DNA of 11,744 bases, taken from JACQXM01 sp964569425 (GTDB taxonomy: Bacteria > Planctomycetota > Phycisphaerae > UBA1845). Within the stretch, counting starts at the first letter, position 1. Every line of letters starts with the position of its first letter. A program made the position numbers and the translations under genes. The notes below the pieces were generated by a model. It saw only the letters and a program-made list of their open reading frames with translations, ran no database searches and was not told the origin of the DNA. The DNA is taken from contig CAZMVD010000128.1 in NCBI GenBank assembly GCA_964569425.1, positions 1 through 11,744 on the forward strand, given 5' to 3'. Shown in pieces: positions 7,699-11,744 of the stretch.

Positions 7699-8769
7699 TC
7701 ATGGGCCAGGCAGAAGAACAATATCGTGAGGATTGACGGCCCATGTCGTGGCGTTCACCTCGGCATCGCCGATCGACGTCGTCGACTCCGGCCAGGTCAC
7801 ACGTAGTGTCGCGTCGCCGGCCCTCAGCGCCAGAATCGAAGTGGCGCCCAAGTATGTGCGACCGGCCAGGGAAGCGCGAAAGGTATTAGCCCCCGGCGCG
7901 CCGCGGGCGGGAACGATGTGCTCGGGACGAATGGCCAGTACGCAGCCGTTCGGCGGTAGCTCTGCTGTCGTGCGCGCCACGGTCAATACGCCCAACGGCG
8001 TACAGACGTGAATCTCCCCGGGCAGCGCCCGGTCGATCGAGCCAGGCAACAGGTTCACATCCCCGAGAAACTCCCCGACCATGGCGGACGCCGGGCGACG
8101 GTACACCTCGCGCGGCTCTCCGACTTGCACGATACGCCCCCCATGCATGATCGCGATGCGATCCGCAATAGACAGCGCTTCCTTCTGGTCGTGAGTCACG
8201 TAAACCGCGGTTACGTCGGCATCCTTGCAGATCGCGCGAATCTCTACCCGCATTTCATCGCGCAGTTTGGCGTCGAGATTGCTGAGCGGCTCATCCAGCA
8301 GCAAGATGCGCGGCCGAACGGCCAAAGCGCGCGCCAACGCAACCCGTTGCTGCTGCCCGCCGGAGAGTTGGCTCGGCCGTCGCTCCCCTAGTTGGCCGAG
8401 CCGCACCGTCTGAAGCGCCTCTTGTACACGTTCCCTGATCGTGGCACGTGGCATTCGCTGCGATCGCAATCCGAAAGCAACGTTTTCGGCTACCGTCATG
8501 TGCGGCCAGATCGCGTAATTCTGAAAGACCAGCGCGGTCGGACGACGCTGCGGAGGACAACATGTCACGTCCTCATCCCCCATGAGGACACGACCTTGAT
8601 CCGGATGGACGAACCCGGATAGTACGCGAAGCAACGTGGTCTTGCCGCAACCCGACGGGCCCAACAGAAAGAAGATCTCCGCGGGAGCTACTGATAACGT
8701 AATCCCCTCGAGTACGGCGGTACTGCCGTAGGATTTCTTCACGCCATCGACTACAAGCGATATTCCCAT
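7699..8769 (-). CDS. ABC transporter ATP-binding protein (FbpC/PotA type)
   Basis: A 356-residue ATPase from the ATG at 8769 (a TTG six codons upstream is possible). All nucleotide-binding motifs are intact, numbered from that ATG: Walker A GPSGCGKTT (37-45), Q-loop VFQNYAIWPHMT (Q83), signature LSGGQQQRVALARAL (135-149), Walker B ILLLDEP (155-161), D-loop SNLDAK, and switch His in VTHDQ (H193). After about residue 235 a TOBE-like regulatory domain follows (FLGDVNLLPG, then CVLAIRPEHIV, then TYLGATSIL), as in ATPases for ferric iron, polyamine, sulfate, thiamine and maltose uptake. Length fits that family. It energises the permease encoded 27 nt upstream, with the binding protein encoded 14 nt downstream. 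The fold and role are certain; the substrate is not set by this subunit. Confidence 0.95.
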   Translation of the reverse strand: MGISLVVDGVKKSYGSTAVLEGITLSVAPAEIFFLLGPSGCGKTTLLRVLSGFVHPDQGRVLMGDEDVTCCPPQRRPTALVFQNYAIWPHMTVAENVAFGLRSQRMPRATIRERVQEALQTVRLGQLGERRPSQLSGGQQQRVALARALAVRPRILLLDEPLSNLDAKLRDEMRVEIRAICKDADVTAVYVTHDQKEALSIADRIAIMHGGRIVQVGEPREVYRRPASAMVGEFLGDVNLLPGSIDRALPGEIHVCTPLGVLTVARTTAELPPNGCVLAIRPEHIVPARGAPGANTFRASLAGRTYLGATSILALRAGDATLRVTWPESTTSIGDAEVNATTWAVNPHDIVLLPGP

Positions 8770-8796
8770 CGTGCCCCAGCTCTGCAATCCCGAGTC

Positions 8797-10524
8797 TCAA
8801 ACGCGAAACAACATTCCCAGTCGCCGCCCCAGCAGAAGCGTGCCCAGCCCAAAAGTCGCGGCCAGCAGTAACATGCCGACCACTCCCAGGGCTGATGCCA
8901 ACTGCACGCCGTCCTGCGGGACGGACGCCAGCGCCCAAATCGCTTTGGTCATCGGATAGGTCGACGGGTCAAACGCCAACAGCAGGCTGTCCGACACTTC
9001 CAGCATCGAACGGCTGAACACCAGCAGCGTGCCGGCCAGCAGACTGGCCATGAGCAACGGTACGACGATTCGGCCAAACGTGCGCAGCATGCCCGCTCCC
9101 AGATCCGCGGCCGCTTCTTCCATGGCCACGTGCAGTTGTTGCATGCCCGCGCTGCAGGCCCGGACCAGAAACGGCAATCGGCGCACGGCGTACGCGATAG
9201 CAAGTATCAGAGTAGGGTCCTGTTCCAGCGGATTCAGAAACGCCAATGGGCCCCGTTGCGTAATGGCGAAGTAGCCGAACGCCATCACCAGTCCCGGTAC
9301 GGCCAGGGGCAACATGGCCAGGGCGTCCAGCACCCGCGTCAACGGACTGACACGACGTACCACCAGGTACGCGATTGTGAAACCCAGGACAACGGCAAGC
9401 GATGTGGCCAGCGACGAATACAATGCGCTATTCACAATGCTCCAGGCTGCCATGTTCGCAGCCGGCGAGTTGCCTGCCGCGGTCATATTTCGCACCAGCT
9501 CTACGTAGTGCTCCGGGCTGAACCAGTCCAGGTTCGCCTCAAGCAGTCCCGATTTCGAAAAACTGGTGAACACGACGCCAGCGTGCGGAATTACCGCCAC
9601 CAGAAACACCACGACAAAAGGCGCACCCGCCAGTCCAGCACGAAACCCTGACAGCCGGATCGGCGAACCCGAAGTGGTACCCCGTGCCATCGCCGCTTCC
9701 GACCCGCCGCCGAACAGTACGCGGCTGACGAAATAGACGCCCACGCTGATCAACATCATCAGTACGACCAGCGCGTAAGCGTCGCCCTCGGGCCTGGTTG
9801 TTTGCAGAGCGTCGAACACTTGAACCGCCGTCAGGTTGCGCAGCCCTAGCATGAGCGGCGTGCCCAACTCCGTAAACGACCAAATGAACACCAGCGCGCA
9901 GCCCGCAAATGTGCCGGGTCGAACCAGCGGCAAGAGCACGGTTCGAAAACGTCGCAATGGCCCCGCGCCGAGATCCTTCGCCGCTTCCCGTAGCGATGGA
10001 TCGATGTTCGCCATCGCCGCGAGCAGGTTGAGTAGAATGATGGGATAGAGGTACAAGCTCTCGAGCAACACACAGGTGACAAACGGATTTGCCAGCCAAT
10101 CGATCGGTTGCGCTGGTTCAATGACACCCCACGAGGCCAGCAGCGCATTGATTCCCCCGTTTCGCGAGAGTAGCCCTTTGGCTCCGATTGCACCAACAAA
10201 GGGGGGCAGAATCAACGGTACTTGCGCCGCTGCGACCAGGAGCATTCGCCCCCGGAATTCGTAGACGTCTGCGATCAGCGCCAAAGGGAGCGAGATGATC
10301 AGAGACAGAAACGTGACTGCCGCTGCAATCAAGAGTCCGTTGATCATTCCGTCGCGGTAGAGAGGATCCTCCAGGACCAATTGAAACCAATAGAGTGTTA
10401 GAGCGTCGCCATCGCGAAACCCCTGCTGAACCACCGCCACGATTGGCGCAACCAGCACCGCACCCAGCGTCACAAGCATCAGCAGCGAAACGGCGTGATG
10501 GGCTCTCAATCTCCGCCGCGGCAT
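8797..10524 (-). CDS. ABC transporter permease, fused double-domain (FbpB type)
   Basis: Encodes 575 residues from the ATG at 10524; a TTG at 10539 would add five. Neither start has a clear ribosome site. Two homologous inner-membrane permease halves are joined in one chain, about 12 membrane helices in all. Each half carries an EAA loop that docks on the ATPase: EAAKDLGAGPLRRFRTVLLP (residues about 180-199) and EEAAADLGAGMLRTFGR (about 469-485). A cytoplasmic and polar linker near 270-295 (FGGGSEAAMARGTTSGSP) separates them. This fused layout is typical of ferric-ion importers of the FbpB class and their relatives for other small anions or cations, so one polypeptide supplies the whole channel. 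It is the first gene of the five-gene operon; promoter elements should lie to its right. Confidence 0.93.
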   Translation of the reverse strand: MPRRRLRAHHAVSLLMLVTLGAVLVAPIVAVVQQGFRDGDALTLYWFQLVLEDPLYRDGMINGLLIAAAVTFLSLIISLPLALIADVYEFRGRMLLVAAAQVPLILPPFVGAIGAKGLLSRNGGINALLASWGVIEPAQPIDWLANPFVTCVLLESLYLYPIILLNLLAAMANIDPSLREAAKDLGAGPLRRFRTVLLPLVRPGTFAGCALVFIWSFTELGTPLMLGLRNLTAVQVFDALQTTRPEGDAYALVVLMMLISVGVYFVSRVLFGGGSEAAMARGTTSGSPIRLSGFRAGLAGAPFVVVFLVAVIPHAGVVFTSFSKSGLLEANLDWFSPEHYVELVRNMTAAGNSPAANMAAWSIVNSALYSSLATSLAVVLGFTIAYLVVRRVSPLTRVLDALAMLPLAVPGLVMAFGYFAITQRGPLAFLNPLEQDPTLILAIAYAVRRLPFLVRACSAGMQQLHVAMEEAAADLGAGMLRTFGRIVVPLLMASLLAGTLLVFSRSMLEVSDSLLLAFDPSTYPMTKAIWALASVPQDGVQLASALGVVGMLLLAATFGLGTLLLGRRLGMLFRV

Positions 10525-11201
10525 ACGACCACCAGCCAATCCAAAGCACTTGAGCCGAGAGCCCGGCGCCGCAATCCCGATCGCTTATTCAACGAGCGCC
10601 TGATCCGCAATTACAACCCGATCGTTGTGCCATTCGTCCTTAAGAAAAGTGCTGCGCACCCGATCACGCTTCTTCTAGACCGAGAACGACTACCGATTCC
10701 CATCCGCAGCCTGTCAACGAGGGTGCGGGTCAGGGCCGCCTCGCTCCGCACGGATAGTTTTCTAGAACCGGACCCGATATACTCGATCGAGCCCGCCACC
10801 CTCACCGATCTCGACACGCCAATAGGAATGGACTGTGAAGCCGAAATGGCGCGCTGGGTTACGTACGCTCGACATCGGCATCCAACCCGCCCTAACTCGT
10901 CGGGTGTCAACATCATCGAAAATGCGGCTTCAATGTCCGCTATCTTGACGATGAAGGTTAACGGTTGATAAGCGCTGCGCGTGATTTACTTTAAGGCTCC
11001 GGACCGCCTCGTTGGACTCGAATAAACACAAGCTACTCCGAAACCAGACCGCTGGTGGACACGGTGATTGTGCATGGCTGTGCGACATTCGGAATGGCGA
11101 TGGAACTAGCAGGCAGAAAATTTGGTTCATCCGCGATTTCCGGGAGGATAGAAGGCAAGGGCACCCTGGACTATCTTGAAGGCTGGAAAGTCTTTCAGGA
11201 T
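10525..11201. other. Leader region with no supported gene
   Basis: About 680 bases upstream of the permease gene. Open frames exist on both strands (for example a 157-codon plus-strand frame starting inside the permease gene and a 101-codon minus-strand frame rich in Arg and Ser), but none has a ribosome site, a recognisable motif or a plausible protein composition. The stretch should contain the operon promoter and any operator. Two short perfect palindromes occur at 10760-10767 (TTCTAGAA) and 10782-10791 (CTCGATCGAG). I find no tRNA, riboswitch or terminator here. Confidence 0.55.
10587..10616 (-). promoter_or_regulatory. Possible sigma-70-like promoter of the transport operon
   Basis: On the minus strand TTGTAA (10611-10616) and TTGAAT (10587-10592) are separated by 18 bases and lie about 65-90 bases before the permease ATG. 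Both hexamers are imperfect against TTGACA and TATAAT. Position and spacing are suitable, but planctomycete promoters are poorly defined and a match this loose can occur by chance. Confidence 0.2.
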
Positions 11202-11207
11202 AGGAGG
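11202..11207 (+). promoter_or_regulatory. Ribosome binding site of the broken transposase-like frame
   Basis: AGGAGG lies five bases before a TTG at 11213 that opens the frame LPSDQVTALLGEWEGYRVGF (first residue Met if initiated). It supports the idea that a real gene once started here on the plus strand. Confidence 0.45.
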
Positions 11208-11212
11208 ATGCC

Positions 11213-11454
11213 TTGCCAAGCGATCAGGTTACCGCCTTGTTGGGCGAGTGGGAAGGGTATCGGGTCGGGTTCATCGAACGTCGGAAGGCCGAGGCCGACG
11301 GTGGGCGGGCGGGGGTGTTCATCGAACTGATCCCGCGTGCGGACCCGACGCCAATCCTCCCGCCGAGTGTGCATGCTATCTTCTTGACGAAGGCGCCAAC
11401 GTTGATCTGCGCGACTTCGCCGACTTGCAACTGCTCTTCAACGGAAACTGACGA
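11213..11454 (+). pseudogene. Broken gene: transposase-like N-terminus joined to dockerin-like end
   Basis: From the TTG at 11213 the frame reads VTALLGEWEGYRVGFIERR, then GVFIELIPRADPTP. The pattern LLG.WEGYRV..IERR...VFIEL is like the N-terminus of some ISL3-type transposases, but the CxxC zinc finger that should follow is absent and no catalytic region exists. From about 11365 the coding-like signal moves to another frame, reading CACYLLDEGANVDLRDFADLQLLFNGN and stopping at 11449-11451; VDLRDFADLQLLF resembles the end of a planctomycete dockerin-like tail. So the locus looks like a recombination or deletion scar joining two unrelated gene ends. Both family calls rest on short matches. Confidence 0.4.
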
Positions 11455-11556
11455 CAATCGCAATTGATTTCGGACATCGCTATCCGGTGGCGAAATCACC
11501 GCGAATGCCGCCCACGCATGGACTCGACAGAGCACGGACGCGCGTGTGTGTACTTG

Positions 11557-11733
11557 CTACCCGATCTTCAGCGCCACCGCCGCCGCTTTCTCCGTGTCCC
11601 GCTCGGCGTACACCTGGGTCACGTCCGCCATCGCGTGCCCCAACAGCACTTGCGCCGCTTCCAGGCCGTGCTCCCGCCGCACCTTGGTGGCAAAGGCCCC
11701 CAGATTACGCCCAATCAGCCGAAACCTCGGTTT
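11557..11733 (-). pseudogene. 3' remnant of a tyrosine recombinase (integrase)
   Basis: Read on the minus strand, this gives FATKVRREHGLEAAQVLLGH followed by AMADVTQVYAERD and ends ALKIG before a TAG at 11557-11559. This is the C-terminal end of a phage-type integrase: LLGH carries the conserved His and DVTQVYAERD carries the catalytic Tyr, in the form common in planctomycete recombinases. Just upstream the expected LRH of the HxxR box is replaced by NLGAF, and an in-frame TAG lies at 11734-11736. Only about 58 codons remain, so this is a decayed fragment. A frameshift rather than a deletion is possible, since the rest of the gene would lie beyond the window edge. Confidence 0.75.
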
Positions 11734-11744
11734 CTAGGCTACCA

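Noticed and set aside
6374..10524. Naming the transporter as the iron importer fbpABC
   Set aside because: The family fits, but the binding protein lacks evident ferric-binding tyrosines and no Fur-like site is visible, so the specific symbols are not justified.
10611..10916. 101-codon minus-strand frame before the permease
   Set aside because: Arg/Ser-rich composition typical of a non-coding frame, no ribosome site and no motif.
10495..10968. 157-codon plus-strand frame upstream of the permease
   Set aside because: It begins inside the permease gene, has no ribosome site and resembles no family; a chance open frame in GC-rich DNA is more likely.

Overview
The window looks like a piece of a planctomycete chromosome, probably Phycisphaerae-like. 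The DNA is fairly GC-rich. It encodes a type IV pilin-like prepilin with the RRGFTLIEL signal, followed by a large exported protein ending in a dockerin-like tail (VNANDF...F, then TNIADVF...F, then a Cys-Pro-rich end). Near the right edge is the tail of a tyrosine recombinase of a type common in these bacteria. The assignment rests on gene style only; there is no rRNA or other marker.

All confident genes are on the minus strand, so the order of transcription is right to left. Right edge (about 11.2-11.74 kb): a decayed mobile-element zone with a 3' integrase remnant and a broken reading frame whose first part resembles an ISL3-type transposase N-terminus and whose end resembles a dockerin tail. 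From 10.54 to 11.21 kb I see no gene; this is the leader region of the next operon.

10.52 to 4.67 kb: five tightly packed genes (gaps of 27, 14 and 29 nt, then an overlap). They encode a fused double-domain ABC permease, its ATPase, a solute-binding protein (probably a lipoprotein), a two-domain protein joining an archaeal-adenylate-kinase-like P-loop domain to a nucleoside 2-deoxyribosyltransferase-like domain, and an MTH1-like Nudix hydrolase. The first three are a complete importer of the Fe(III)/polyamine/phosphonate class. The last two point to nucleotide handling. Linkage of the two halves is the most interesting feature of the window, but whether the transported solute relates to the nucleotide enzymes is inference.

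4.67 to 4.28 kb: a gap with no visible gene. 4.28 to 0.12 kb: a second probable operon with a small single-pass membrane protein, the pilin-like protein (overlapping it by 53 nt) and the large secreted dockerin-tailed protein. This suggests cell-surface or export-related functions. The leftmost 115 bases carry no gene I can support.
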